In this document: piece by piece, positions 1-8,527 of the stretch
Layout: every line of letters starts with the position of its first letter
How positions within the stretch are numbered: position 1 is the first letter of the stretch
Assembly: GCA_964635015.1 (NCBI GenBank)
Contig: CAZWMS010000004.1
Location: forward strand, 3,968-67,967
Reading direction: 5' to 3'
Length of the DNA stretch: 64,000 bases
From: CAJWPI01 sp964635015
Lineage (GTDB): Bacteria; Pseudomonadota; Gammaproteobacteria; Magnimaribacterales; Magnimaribacteraceae
The notes under the pieces: generated by a model
Told to the model about the DNA's origin: nothing
Database searches by the model: none
The model's input: only the letters and a program-made list of their open reading frames with translations
Program-made: the position numbers and the translations under genes

Positions 1-218
1 TGAACACAGTCAACTGGAGTACCATTTATATAGAGAAAACCTTTTTTATTTTTTTTAGCTAATAAACCTCTTCTTGTGGATATTGAGGAACCGGCCCCAC
101 TTTTGTTTTCGGAAGGTGCAATAACAAATACTTCAGCTATCTCTTTAATATAATTAAAAAGAATTTCAAGACCTGCTGCCTCCACTCCATCATCATTAGA
201 AATCAATATCTTAAGCAT
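1..218 (-). CDS. surE: 5'/3'-nucleotidase SurE, N-terminal part (runs off window)
   Basis: The first 72 codons of SurE, a metal-dependent phosphatase acting on nucleoside monophosphates and survival-protein substrates in the cytoplasm. The ATG at 218 opens with MLKILISNDDG, and the adjacent Asp pair is the family's metal-binding signature. Further on the fragment shows the conserved APSENKSGAGSSIS segment and a GTPVDC segment. The gene continues beyond base 1. It starts 17 nt after the ispF stop and so is probably the last gene of the eno-ftsB-ispD-ispF-surE string. In many gammaproteobacteria truD lies between ispF and surE; it is absent here. Confidence 0.93.
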   Translation of the reverse strand, partial: MLKILISNDDGVEAAGLEILFNYIKEIAEVFVIAPSENKSGAGSSISTRRGLLAKKNKKGFLYINGTPVDCV

Positions 219-235
219 TTTGACTTAATGTAAGC

Positions 236-715
236 CTAGTCTTGATCCTTCTTTATCAAAACGACTGCATGACAAGATAGACCCTTACCCTCTCCTTCAA
301 ACCCTAGTCCGTCAGTAGTGGTAGCTTTGCAATTAACTCTATCAAAATCTATCCTTAAGTCTTTTGCAATATTTTCTCTAATTTTTTTTACATGATTTTT
401 TAACTTTGGGATTTTTCCTATAAAAGTGATGTCTAAATTCTTTACGACATAACTGTCCTCATTCATTTTTTTTGTTACTTCTCTAAGTAATTCCCTACTT
501 GATATATTTCTATATCTTTTATCCCCTGATGGGAACATCGAGCCTATATCCTCATACCCAGCTGCACCTAAAATAGCATCTATCAAGGCATGAATAATTA
601 AATCTCCATCTGAAAAAGCTTCTATAGAAAATTTGGATTCTATGTGGACGCCACCTAATATTAACCCACTTCCAGATACAAGAACGTGTGCATCATATCC
701 ATGTCCAATTCTCAT
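236..715 (-). CDS. ispF: 2-C-methyl-D-erythritol 2,4-cyclodiphosphate synthase IspF
   Basis: Converts CDP-methylerythritol 2-phosphate to the cyclic diphosphate, step five of the MEP isoprenoid route. At 159 residues it has the usual length. The zinc ligands are visible as Asp8 and His10 in GHGYDAH and His42 in SDGDLIIHAL. The C-terminal TTTDGLGFEGEGKG substrate loop is intact. Its ATG overlaps the ispD stop by one base (TGATG), so the two are translationally coupled, and IspE of the same pathway is also in this window (59722). Function assignment is secure. Confidence 0.97.
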   Translation of the reverse strand: MRIGHGYDAHVLVSGSGLILGGVHIESKFSIEAFSDGDLIIHALIDAILGAAGYEDIGSMFPSGDKRYRNISSRELLREVTKKMNEDSYVVKNLDITFIGKIPKLKNHVKKIRENIAKDLRIDFDRVNCKATTTDGLGFEGEGKGLSCHAVVLIKKDQD

Positions 716-1437
716 CAGTTTTTTATTCTACCTTGTTCTTCAAGAATAAATCTAACTAGATTAACATCCTCAGGATAAGTTACTTTTATATTATCTCTAG
801 ACCCTTCTACCATCTTTATTTTTCTTGATATAGTTTCTACTAAGCTAGCTTCGTCTCTAAAAAAATCTCCATTTAATACAACACTTTGGAATGCTTTAAA
901 TAGAACCTCTTTACGAAAAACTTGAGGAGTATAGGCCATCCATAGAGGTTTCCTTTCTGCTGTATTCACAATCATAAGGTCTTTATCAGAAACTATTTTC
1001 ATAGTATCAATGGCAGGAACACCCAAAATAGCACCGTCTACCTGTTTGCTTTCTAAAGCTTCTAGTAAAGATCTTATATCTTCAGCTTTTAGACATGGTC
1101 TAACTGAATCGTGAATAATTATATAAGAAAAATCGATTTTAGATTCCTTCCAAAATTTTACCCCCTGAGCTACTGATTCCAGTCTTGTTTTGCCTCCATT
1201 AATAAAGTGAATATTTGAAGTTTTCAAATCAAGATTTTTCCAATAAAGATCGTCATTAGCTTTAGGAACACAAACTCCGCAACACTCTGGAAATTCTAGG
1301 AAAGGACTTAAACTCAACTCAAATATACTAATATTTTCAAGCTTAAAATATTGCTTGGGAACTTTTTCTCCAAACCTATTACCTCTACCAGCTGAGGGAA
1401 GAATTAATGCAAAGGAATTATTCATTAAGTCGCTCAT
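715..1437 (-). CDS. ispD: 2-C-methyl-D-erythritol 4-phosphate cytidylyltransferase IspD
   Basis: Transfers CMP from CTP to methylerythritol 4-phosphate. The nucleotide-binding signature lies at residues 15-29 (SAGRGNRFGEKVPKQ), and the later HDSVRP and DEAS motifs are also typical. At 240 residues it is full length. Two in-frame ATGs are possible: 1437, and 1425 which would begin MNNSFALILP. Neither has a strong ribosome site. The 1437 start overlaps the ftsB end by 20 nt, the 1425 start by 8 nt. The ftsB-ispD-ispF order is the standard gammaproteobacterial one. Confidence 0.96.
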   Translation of the reverse strand: MSDLMNNSFALILPSAGRGNRFGEKVPKQYFKLENISIFELSLSPFLEFPECCGVCVPKANDDLYWKNLDLKTSNIHFINGGKTRLESVAQGVKFWKESKIDFSYIIIHDSVRPCLKAEDIRSLLEALESKQVDGAILGVPAIDTMKIVSDKDLMIVNTAERKPLWMAYTPQVFRKEVLFKAFQSVVLNGDFFRDEASLVETISRKIKMVEGSRDNIKVTYPEDVNLVRFILEEQGRIKN

Positions 1438-1783
1438 CTTTCTGGGTATTAATCTCCCTTATCTCGTTATTCTTCTTAAATTGATAGAAAATTTCTCCAG
1501 GTTTTATTAATCCTAACTCTGACCTTGCCAATCCTTCTATAGCCTCAATTCCAGAATTAAGCCTTTTCTTTTCCTGTTCTAAATATGCATTCTTCTCAAA
1601 GAGTTCCTTGTTCTGATCTTCTTGAATAACTATATCTTCTCTTAACATAATTAATCTTTCGTAACTGTAATCTCCAAACCAGATTTTGCTTTGTATGATA
1701 ATTATTAAGGCTCCTAGAAATATAAGAGAAACATAAAAAAGGAAGTTCTTATTCGAGGTAGAAATTATTTTATTTAAACTCAT
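1418..1783 (-). CDS. ftsB: Cell division protein FtsB (septum formation initiator)
   Basis: A small bitopic inner-membrane protein of the FtsQLB complex that signals to the septal synthase FtsWI. I chose the ATG at 1783 (MSLNKIIS) over an upstream in-frame start because it places a short cytoplasmic tail before the membrane helix (about residues 16-34). A periplasmic coiled coil rich in Glu, Lys and Leu follows, then the typical ARSELGLIKPGEIFYQF segment near the C-terminus. Its start lies inside the last codons of eno (14-nt overlap). FtsL and FtsQ, its partners, are encoded at 22.5-23.5 kb. Confidence 0.9.
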   Translation of the reverse strand: MSLNKIISTSNKNFLFYVSLIFLGALIIIIQSKIWFGDYSYERLIMLREDIVIQEDQNKELFEKNAYLEQEKKRLNSGIEAIEGLARSELGLIKPGEIFYQFKKNNEIREINTQKDERLNE

Positions 1784-3068
1784 TGATTCCAAGGTACTCC
1801 ATTGCTGTTTTGTCCTCAATCATTAAAAGCCGATTATATTTTGAAGTTCTTTCAGATCTAGAAGGGGCACCAGTCTTGATTTGTCCAGATCCTACAGCAA
1901 CAACAAAATCAGCTATAAAGGTGTCTTCTGTTTCTCCTGATCTATGAGATATTATTGTCTTATAGCTATTAGAGTTAGCTAGCTTAATAGTTTCTAGCGT
2001 CTCAGTAATAGTTCCTATTTGATTAAGTTTTATCAATATTGCATTAGCAGCATTATTCTTTATTCCCCTCTCTAACCTTCTATGATTTGTTACAAATAAA
2101 TCATCACCTACTAGTTGTGACCTTGAACCTAAATCTTTAGTGAGTTGAGTCCATCCCTGCCAGTCATCTTCGGAAAGCCCGTCTTCTATTGATGAAATTG
2201 GATATTTAGTTATTAATTGAGAAAAGTAAGAAACTAATTCTGAAGAAGAAAAATCCTTTCCTATTCCTCCTAATAAATATTTTTCATCACTATAGAATTC
2301 ACTTGCTGCAACATCTAAAGACAAGATAACTTCTCTACCCATTTCGTAATTAGCAACTTCTATAGCTCTGGATATTAGATCCAGTGCCTCTTCAGGAGAA
2401 GATATATCAGGAGCAAATCCTCCTTCATCGCCCACAGAACTGCTCAGGTTTTCTTTCTTTAAAATTTCTTTTAAGCAGTTATAAATTTCTACCCCACATT
2501 GTATTGATCTCCTATAACTATCAAAACCAACTGGCATAATCATAAATTCTTGAAAATCTAAGGAATTATCTGCATGAACACCTCCGTTAAGTATATTCAT
2601 CATAGGAATTGGCATTTTTTGATGGACCCCACTCCCTAAAACCTCTCTAGCATTCTTTGATAGATATTCGTGGAGAGGCAAATCTAAACTATTGGCAACA
2701 GATTTAGCGCAAGCTATAGAAACACCTAATATGGAATTTGCTCCAAAATTACTCTTGTCTTCAGTTCCATCTTCTTTACACATTAAATAATCTATCTTTT
2801 GTTGATCAAGAGCTTCTTGATTTTTTAGCAATTTATTAAGATCCCTATTAACAGTTTTAACAGCTTCAAGGACCCCTTTTCCATGATATCTTTTGTTGTC
2901 AAAATCTCTTCTTTCTTTAGCCTCGAAGGTGCCCGTAGAGGCACCAGAAGGAACAAAGGAAGTGTTTGATGAACCGTCAGAAAGAAGAACTTCAACAGAT
3001 AAAGTTGGATTACTTCTAGAATCCAAAATTTCGTAAGCTTTTATTGAATCTATAACAACTTTACTCAT
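1770..3068 (-). CDS. eno: Enolase
   Basis: Interconverts 2-phosphoglycerate and phosphoenolpyruvate; also a degradosome component in many gammaproteobacteria. The 432 residues match the family length. Visible hallmarks are the SGASTG loop, NGGVHADNSLDFQEFM, the acid region GDEGGFAPD, the catalytic lysine in LIKLNQIG, and SHRSGETEDTFIAD. The ATG at 3068 lies 7 nt after the kdsA stop. Enolase product PEP is the direct substrate of the neighbouring KdsA, and the pyrG-kdsA-eno order is conserved in relatives. Confidence 0.98.
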   Translation of the reverse strand: MSKVVIDSIKAYEILDSRSNPTLSVEVLLSDGSSNTSFVPSGASTGTFEAKERRDFDNKRYHGKGVLEAVKTVNRDLNKLLKNQEALDQQKIDYLMCKEDGTEDKSNFGANSILGVSIACAKSVANSLDLPLHEYLSKNAREVLGSGVHQKMPIPMMNILNGGVHADNSLDFQEFMIMPVGFDSYRRSIQCGVEIYNCLKEILKKENLSSSVGDEGGFAPDISSPEEALDLISRAIEVANYEMGREVILSLDVAASEFYSDEKYLLGGIGKDFSSSELVSYFSQLITKYPISSIEDGLSEDDWQGWTQLTKDLGSRSQLVGDDLFVTNHRRLERGIKNNAANAILIKLNQIGTITETLETIKLANSNSYKTIISHRSGETEDTFIADFVVAVGSGQIKTGAPSRSERTSKYNRLLMIEDKTAMEYLGINEFK

Positions 3069-3074
3069 GTTACT

Positions 3075-3920
3075 TTATTCAATTCTTAAGGAAGGTTGAG
3101 ATTTTGCTAAATTATCAATCTCTTTAAGTTGATAGAGAAAGTCTTTAAGCAGCTTTAAGGGGAGGGCACAAGGACCATCGCATTTTGCCTTACTAGGGTT
3201 AGGGTGTACTTCTAGAAACAGTCCACCCAGTCCTATAGACATTGCTGATTTCGCAAGGTCCAAGGAATGTTTTCTTCTTCCAGCTGTTTTATCTCCTAAG
3301 CCACCAGGTTCTTGTAGAGAGTGTGTAACGTCAAATATTACTGGGAAACCATAACTTTTCATATAAGACAAGCCAATCATATCAACCACCAAATTGTTAT
3401 ATCCAAAAGTGGTTCCTCTTTCACACAATAAAATCTTTTCATTTTTAAAGTGAAGAATCTTTTTTATTATATTCTTGATCTCTTCAGGAGATAAGAATTG
3501 CCCTTTCTTAACATTAATGGGTAAGTCTGTTTTTGCAGCTGCAAGCACTAAATCTGTTTGGCGACAAAGAAAGGCTGGTATTTGAATTATATCTAGAACT
3601 TTAGAAGCTTTTATAATTTGATCTTCATTATGAACATCAGATAATACAGGTACTTTGTAGTTAGACTTTATATCAGATAAGATTTCAAGCCCCTCATCAA
3701 TACCCGGTCCTCTGAAAGAATTGATTGAAGATCTGTTAGCTTTATCAAAAGAAGCTTTAAAAACTAATGGTATATCTAGCTCTCTAGTAGTAGTGGTTAA
3801 TTCTCCTATGACCTCCTCAACAATTGAACTTGATTCAATCACATTTAAACCTGATATTAGAGTAAAAGGTTTTGTATTGCCTACTTCAATATCACCTATA
3901 GTAAGGGTTTTTGATTTCAA
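3075..3920 (-). CDS. kdsA: 3-deoxy-D-manno-octulosonate 8-phosphate (KDO8P) synthase
   Basis: Condenses PEP with arabinose 5-phosphate to give KDO8P for lipopolysaccharide. The 281-residue TIM-barrel protein shows the family segments IQIPAFLCRQTDLV, VKKGQFLSPEE and CERGTTFGYNN. The start is a TTG at 3920 (MKSKTLTIGD), supported by an AGGAG ribosome site seven bases upstream and by the lack of any in-frame ATG nearby. The arabinose-5-phosphate isomerase KdsD that supplies its substrate is at 37706. The next-step phosphatase KdsC is not in the window. Confidence 0.97.
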   Translation of the reverse strand: MKSKTLTIGDIEVGNTKPFTLISGLNVIESSSIVEEVIGELTTTTRELDIPLVFKASFDKANRSSINSFRGPGIDEGLEILSDIKSNYKVPVLSDVHNEDQIIKASKVLDIIQIPAFLCRQTDLVLAAAKTDLPINVKKGQFLSPEEIKNIIKKILHFKNEKILLCERGTTFGYNNLVVDMIGLSYMKSYGFPVIFDVTHSLQEPGGLGDKTAGRRKHSLDLAKSAMSIGLGGLFLEVHPNPSKAKCDGPCALPLKLLKDFLYQLKEIDNLAKSQPSLRIE

Positions 3921-3930
3921 CTTCTCACTC

Positions 3931-5577
3931 CTATAATCTTTGGTTGTTCAATTCTTTTGCTGCTTTAATAAAACCTTTAAATAAAGGGTGTCCATCTCTT
4001 GGAGATGAAGTAAATTCAGGGTGAAATTGACAACCTATAAACCAGGGATGGTCATTTAACTCGACTACTTCAACTAAGTTTTTATCTTCAGATCTACCTG
4101 CAATCTTCATACCAGCAGATTCTAATTGTTCGACATAATTGTTATTAACTTCATAACGATGCCTGTGCCTTTCTTTTATAATGCTATTGCCATATAGAGT
4201 TTTGGTTAAAGAATCTGAGGAAAGAAAGCATTGCTGACCTCCTAAACGCATAGTTCCTCCTAATTCTGAGTATTCATCTCTTTTTTCTAAGCTGCCATCA
4301 GCAGCTATCCACTCACTAATAAGCCCTATAACTGGATAGCTAGAATTTTTATCAAACTCACTACTATGGGCATTTTTTAATCCCAAAATATTTCTTGCAT
4401 ATTCTATGACTGCCACTTGCATACCCAAACAAATCCCTAAATAAGGAATTTTATTTTTCCTTGCATATTCCGCTGCCATTATCATTCCCTCAATACCTCT
4501 TTCTCCAAATCCTCCTGGAACCAAAATAGCATCAGCCCTACCCAGAACCTTTTTGACATCTGAAGACTCCAAGAGTTCAGAATCTACATAATTTATATTA
4601 ACTTTTAACTCTTGATGTATACCACCGTGAACTAAGGCTTCATTTAGCGATTTATAAGCATCAACAAGATCCATATACTTGCCTACCATAGCAATATTAA
4701 CATTTCCTTTGGGGTTTAGATCTGCATCTACTACCCTCTTCCAGTCTTTTAGATTAGGCTTCTTACATTCAATTTCTAATTTCTCTACCACCAAATCATC
4801 TACAAATTGTTCATTTAATTTTAAGGGTATTTTATAAATTGTTTCTACATCTGGCATAGAAATAACACTCTTTTTCTTTACATTTGTAAAAAGAGCTATC
4901 TTCTCCCTAGCTTCGTCTGATAATTCTTGTTCAGATCTACAAATTAAAATATCTGGTTGTAGTCCATGAGACAACATTTCTTTTACAGATCTTTGGGTCG
5001 GCTTAGTTTTAATTTCTCCAGCAACAGATATATAGGGAACTAAAGTCAAATGCATAAATAAAGTTCTATTAGTCTCAAAATCTAACTTCATTTGTCTTAT
5101 AGCTTCTAGGAAAGGTTGAGATTCTATATCTCCTACTGTACCTCCAATTTCTACTATTGTTATTTCTGAGTCTCCTGCCCCTCCAACAATCCTTCGTTTG
5201 ATCTCATCTGTTATATGGGGAATTACTTGGACTGTTCCACCTAGATAATCTCCTTTTCTCTCTTTTTTTAGAACAGTTTCATATATTTGCCCTGTGGTAA
5301 AATTATTAGATTTAGACATCTTGGTTCTTAAAAATCTTTCGTAATGACCTAAATCTAAATCAGTTTCTGATCCATCATCAGTAACGAATACTTCCCCGTG
5401 TTGAAAAGGACTCATTGTTCCAGGATCTAGATTAATGTAAGGATCTAATTTAAGTATCGTTACTGAAAGTCCTCTGCTCTCCAAGAGTGACCCTAAAGAA
5501 GCAGAAGCAATGCCCTTCCCTAGAGAAGAAACAACCCCTCCAGTAACAAATATAAAGCACGTTTGATTCTTACCCAT
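3931..5577 (-). CDS. pyrG: CTP synthase
   Basis: Makes CTP from UTP using ATP and glutamine. The 548-residue protein has the N-terminal synthase P-loop region (TGGVVSSLGKGIASASLG), then a C-terminal class I glutamine amidotransferase domain. There the nucleophile Cys is in GICLGMQ and the triad His and Glu are in FHPEF. The ATG at 5577 is clear. The gene is separated by 119 nt from dnaB upstream, the largest gap in this part of the run, so its own promoter may lie there. It ends 10 nt before kdsA. Confidence 0.98.
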   Translation of the reverse strand: MGKNQTCFIFVTGGVVSSLGKGIASASLGSLLESRGLSVTILKLDPYINLDPGTMSPFQHGEVFVTDDGSETDLDLGHYERFLRTKMSKSNNFTTGQIYETVLKKERKGDYLGGTVQVIPHITDEIKRRIVGGAGDSEITIVEIGGTVGDIESQPFLEAIRQMKLDFETNRTLFMHLTLVPYISVAGEIKTKPTQRSVKEMLSHGLQPDILICRSEQELSDEAREKIALFTNVKKKSVISMPDVETIYKIPLKLNEQFVDDLVVEKLEIECKKPNLKDWKRVVDADLNPKGNVNIAMVGKYMDLVDAYKSLNEALVHGGIHQELKVNINYVDSELLESSDVKKVLGRADAILVPGGFGERGIEGMIMAAEYARKNKIPYLGICLGMQVAVIEYARNILGLKNAHSSEFDKNSSYPVIGLISEWIAADGSLEKRDEYSELGGTMRLGGQQCFLSSDSLTKTLYGNSIIKERHRHRYEVNNNYVEQLESAGMKIAGRSEDKNLVEVVELNDHPWFIGCQFHPEFTSSPRDGHPLFKGFIKAAKELNNQRL

Positions 5578-5655
5578 CTATAAACACCAGCAGAATAAAA
5601 AAGAAGTTCCACAAGATGGGATGACAGAATAACAAAAAGCTAAAATTTGAACAAT

Positions 5656-5670
5656 AAAAACAAGGTTTTT
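5656..5670 (-). terminator. Weak AT-rich hairpin with T-tract after dnaB
   Basis: On the minus strand AAAAAC-CTT-GTTTTT forms a perfect 6-bp stem with a 3-nt loop and continues into ATTGTT, about 26 nt past the dnaB stop. The stem has only one G-C pair, so termination strength is doubtful. Its position in the largest gap between dnaB and pyrG is the main support. Confidence 0.25.
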
Positions 5671-5696
5671 GTAAGTTATTTAATATTGTATATAAT

Positions 5697-7091
5697 TTAG
5701 TCTTCCCCCTCTTCATAGAACTTTGGAGGGAAATTATCTTCTCTTGCTAAGTTCTCAAACTTCGCTACCGTTTTTCTAAAGGCCAATCTAATTGATTTTG
5801 TTGGACCATTTCTTTGTTTAGCTATATTTATTTCAGCCATTCCTTGGTTCTCTATACTGTTGGGTTCGTAATGTTCTTCTCTATAAATAAAAGCAATAAC
5901 ATCAGCATCTTGCTCTATAGCTCCAGAATCTCTTAAATCAGCAAGAATAGGTCTTTTATTAGGTCTGGACTCAACTGCTCTATTAAGTTGAGATAAAGCA
6001 ACAACTGGTACATCTAATTCCTTTGCTAAAGCTTTCAAAGATCTACTTATTTCGCTTATCTCTGCAACCCTATTATCTCCTTTCCCATAAACTTGCATTA
6101 ATTGTAGATAGTCGACTACTATTAAAGCCAGATTTCTATCTTCTCTCTTTATTCTTCTTGCTCTAGATCTAAGTTCGGAAGGATCAAGAGCAGGAGTATC
6201 ATCAAGAAGAATATTTTTATTGCTGAGCACAGAGAGAGCTTTGTCTATACCTTCCCAGTCTCCTTCCTCCAAGTCACCTCTTTGTAATCTTTGTAGGTCT
6301 ATATTAGAAATACTGGAAATAAACCTTCTAACAACTTGCTCTGAAGACATTTCCATACTGAAAATAAGTACTGTCTGATCAGTCTGTCTAGCTACATTTT
6401 CTGCAATATTGAAACTTAGAGCAGTCTTTCCCATTGATGGTCTGCCTGCAATTATTATTAAGTCTGATTTTTGAAATCCTAAAGTAATGTTATCAATGGT
6501 CTCAAATCCTGTGCTTACTCCCACTAAACTATTGCCACTTTCATTTGATTCTTGTATCCGCGCATAAACAGGCCCTAGTATTTCCTTTATACCCCGAGGA
6601 CCAATAGAGCGTTTAACATCGTCTCTTAAACTTAATATCCTGTCTTCCGCGTGGTCTATTACCTGCTCACTACTTGAAGATTCTGAATCTCTTGCAATCT
6701 GAGAAATATCTTCAGCAGTGCTAATCAATTTTCTAAGGTTTGATCTTTGTTTGATTATATCCGCATAACTTTCAATGTTAGCAACACTTGGAGTGCCTTT
6801 TGCAAGTTCAATTAAATAGTCTTTTCCTCCCTTATCAGACAATAAGGATAGGTCTCCATTACTGTCTATAGTATCTTGAACTGTTATGACATCAATAGGC
6901 TGACCTAAATCCTGTAAGTTTTTTATTGTCCTAAAGATAAGTTTATGTTCATTGTGATGGAAATCCTCTTCTTGGACTTTAACAGCAACTAAGTCCCAGG
7001 CATCATTCTTTAACATAATACCTCCCAACACAGCCTTTTCGGCTTCAGTAGAATAAGGAAGCTCTTTTGAACTAGTAAGATCTTTGACCAT
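5697..7091 (-). CDS. dnaB: Replicative DNA helicase DnaB
   Basis: Hexameric 5'-3' helicase that unwinds the chromosome at the replication fork. The N-terminal domain begins with PYSTEAEKAVLGGIM. The C-terminal RecA-like domain has the Walker A motif AGRPSMGKTALSFN and the later VVDYLQLM Walker B region. ATG 7091 (MVKDLTSS) is preferred to the adjacent upstream TTG. The gene follows rpsF-rpsR-rplI, an arrangement common in Proteobacteria, but a 79-nt gap with a stable hairpin separates it from rplI. No intein is visible at the usual helicase insertion sites. Confidence 0.98.
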   Translation of the reverse strand: MVKDLTSSKELPYSTEAEKAVLGGIMLKNDAWDLVAVKVQEEDFHHNEHKLIFRTIKNLQDLGQPIDVITVQDTIDSNGDLSLLSDKGGKDYLIELAKGTPSVANIESYADIIKQRSNLRKLISTAEDISQIARDSESSSSEQVIDHAEDRILSLRDDVKRSIGPRGIKEILGPVYARIQESNESGNSLVGVSTGFETIDNITLGFQKSDLIIIAGRPSMGKTALSFNIAENVARQTDQTVLIFSMEMSSEQVVRRFISSISNIDLQRLQRGDLEEGDWEGIDKALSVLSNKNILLDDTPALDPSELRSRARRIKREDRNLALIVVDYLQLMQVYGKGDNRVAEISEISRSLKALAKELDVPVVALSQLNRAVESRPNKRPILADLRDSGAIEQDADVIAFIYREEHYEPNSIENQGMAEINIAKQRNGPTKSIRLAFRKTVAKFENLAREDNFPPKFYEEGED

Positions 7092-7126
7092 CAATTAAAG
7101 AAATAATCTAACTAATAACATTAGAC

Positions 7127-7149
7127 AATTCTCCCACTAGGGAGGAATT
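7127..7149 (-). other. Intergenic hairpin between rplI and dnaB
   Basis: Minus-strand AATT-C-CTCCC-TAGT-GGGAG-AATT folds as a 9-bp stem with one bulged C and a 4-nt loop. No T-tract follows, so it is not a classic intrinsic terminator. It lies 21 nt after the rplI stop and 36 nt before dnaB and could trim or attenuate the ribosomal-protein message before dnaB, or stabilise the upstream transcript. Confidence 0.45.
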
Positions 7150-7170
7150 AAAACAACAAAATTTGGAAAG

Positions 7171-7620
7171 TTATTCTTGAGGTTTTAAAGAAACTTTTAC
7201 AGACTGAATTACTTCAGGATGAAGTTCAATGTCTATTTCATAATCTCCTAATTCTTTAAGTGTTCCCTCGGGAAGTCTAACAAAACTCTTTTCTATCTCT
7301 ATCCCTTTTGTAGATATAGATTCTGCTATTTCCCTAGTACCTATAGAACCGTATAAAGTTCCTTCCTCTGAAACTGGTACACTAATTTGTACTTCTAAAG
7401 AACTAAGTTGCTTTGCTAACTCTGATGCTAAATCTAACCTACCTAATTCCTCTTTCTCAAGTGCTGATTTTTTCTTCACATATTCAGCCTTGCTTTCCTC
7501 ATTTGCATGTACTGCATAACCAGAGGGGATTAAATAGTTTCTTCCGTAACCCGACCTAACATTAACAAGTTCACCTGGGTCTCCTAGGTTAGTAACTTTC
7601 TTTAAGAGAATAACTTCCAT
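7171..7620 (-). CDS. rplI: 50S ribosomal protein L9 (bL9)
   Basis: Binds 23S rRNA domain V and affects frame maintenance. The 149-residue length is standard. It begins MEVILLKKVTNLGDPGE and includes the RSGYGRNYLIPSG signature near residues 22-36, then a helical linker and a C-terminal domain with GTLYGSIGTREIA. It starts 1 nt after the rpsR stop, so it belongs to the rpsF-rpsR-rplI transcript. Its neighbours fully support the call. Confidence 0.98.
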   Translation of the reverse strand: MEVILLKKVTNLGDPGELVNVRSGYGRNYLIPSGYAVHANEESKAEYVKKKSALEKEELGRLDLASELAKQLSSLEVQISVPVSEEGTLYGSIGTREIAESISTKGIEIEKSFVRLPEGTLKELGDYEIDIELHPEVIQSVKVSLKPQE

Positions 7621-7621
7621 A

Positions 7622-7888
7622 TCATTTAAAGTGCGAGTCTGTGTAGGGAAGAAGGGCTAGATGCCTTGCTCTTTTAACAGCTTTAGTTAATTGTCTTTGA
7701 TATTTTGCAGATGTTCCAGTTAATCTTGCTGGCATTATCTTTCCGTTTTCAGTTATATACTCTTTTAGCAATTTTATATCTTTATAATCAATCTCCTCTA
7801 TACCCAAAGAAGTAAATTTACAAAACCTTTTACGATCATCAATTTCTTTAGGTCTTTTCTTAAAATTCTTTTTCTGTCTTCTTGCCAT
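7622..7888 (-). CDS. rpsR: 30S ribosomal protein S18 (bS18)
   Basis: Small-subunit protein that pairs with S6 on 16S rRNA. 88 residues, with a basic N-terminus and the conserved RLTGTSAKYQRQLTKAVKRAR block near the C-terminus, followed by HLALLPYTDSH. There is no priB gene between rpsF and rpsR, unlike Escherichia coli. The gap from rpsF is 40 nt. Confidence 0.98.
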   Translation of the reverse strand: MARRQKKNFKKRPKEIDDRKRFCKFTSLGIEEIDYKDIKLLKEYITENGKIMPARLTGTSAKYQRQLTKAVKRARHLALLPYTDSHFK

Positions 7889-7928
7889 AATTCTATTATT
7901 TTATTTCTTATATATAAATTCAACTTTA

Positions 7929-8426
7929 CTAGGAGTTGGGCTTCTCCTCTTTTTCTTCAGAAGATTTTTCTTCTAATGTATCTTGTTTAGCTGATTTATC
8001 TTTATCTTGTGGTTCTGTCTTTGGTTTCTTTATAGCTACCCTGCTAACTCTTGATATTGGATTCTTAGTATTACCTTCTCTTGGAAGTGCTTCTTCCTCC
8101 TCTTCTTCTTTCTCTTTTGTGAGAGCTGATTCTTCAGTCTCCGCAATTTTTTTTCCTACAACAAGCTCTCTGATAATAGCGTCATTAAACTTAAAAGAAT
8201 TTTTAATCTCTTCTATAGCTGGTTTAGCACACTCTATGTTCATCAAAGCATAGGTTGCTTTGAATTGTTCCTGGATAGGATAGGCTAATTTTTTATTTCC
8301 TATATTTTCTGATCTATGTACAACACCGTCTGAATCAGAAACTATAGTAGAAAATTTTTTTAATAATGAATCTGTTTGATTAGATTGGTCAGGATGAATC
8401 AAAAATACTATTTCATAATGTCTCAA
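7929..8426 (-). CDS. rpsF: 30S ribosomal protein S6 with long charged tail (bS6)
   Basis: The first ~100 residues are ordinary S6 (MRHYEIVFLIHPDQS start). After that comes a tail of about 65 residues made of runs of Glu, Lys, Ser and Pro, longer than the Escherichia coli S6 tail. The start codon is TTG at 8426, fixed by a strong AGGAGG seven bases upstream and by the family N-terminus. It heads the rpsF-rpsR-rplI transcript and has its own promoter and leader hairpin at 8451-8527. The tail may be disordered; its role is unknown. Confidence 0.96.
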   Translation of the reverse strand: MRHYEIVFLIHPDQSNQTDSLLKKFSTIVSDSDGVVHRSENIGNKKLAYPIQEQFKATYALMNIECAKPAIEEIKNSFKFNDAIIRELVVGKKIAETEESALTKEKEEEEEEALPREGNTKNPISRVSRVAIKKPKTEPQDKDKSAKQDTLEEKSSEEKEEKPNS

Positions 8427-8450
8427 AATTATACCTCCTGGTTTTTTTAA

Positions 8451-8480
8451 ACTTCTTCATCTATCAATGATGAATGAAGT
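8451..8480 (-). promoter_or_regulatory. Leader hairpin upstream of rpsF
   Basis: In the minus-strand leader, ACTTC-A-TTCATC pairs with GATGAA-GAAGT around a 7-nt loop: 11 base pairs with a single bulged A. It lies between the proposed promoter and the AGGAGG ribosome site. Leaders of S6 operons in many bacteria carry an S6:S18 autoregulatory structure with a CCG element. I do not see a clear CCG loop here, so this could be a divergent form or an unrelated stem. Confidence 0.45.
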
Positions 8481-8498
8481 AAGGTATTGAGGCTGCGC

Positions 8499-8527
8499 AT
8501 TCTATTTGAGGTTTAAGTCACAAGCAA
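8499..8527 (-). promoter_or_regulatory. Probable rpsF promoter with GC-rich discriminator
   Basis: On the minus strand TTGCTT (8527-8522), a 17-bp spacer and TAGAAT (8504-8499) are followed directly by GCGCAGCC. A GC-rich discriminator after the -10 is typical of growth-rate and ppGpp-controlled promoters. The -35 overlaps the last codons of ddl. The rplM promoter has the same layout. Confidence 0.5.

Noticed and set aside
7936..8253. Plus-strand Ser/Phe-rich open frame opposite rpsF
   Set aside because: A mirror of the Glu/Lys-rich tail codons of rpsF on the other strand; composition only.
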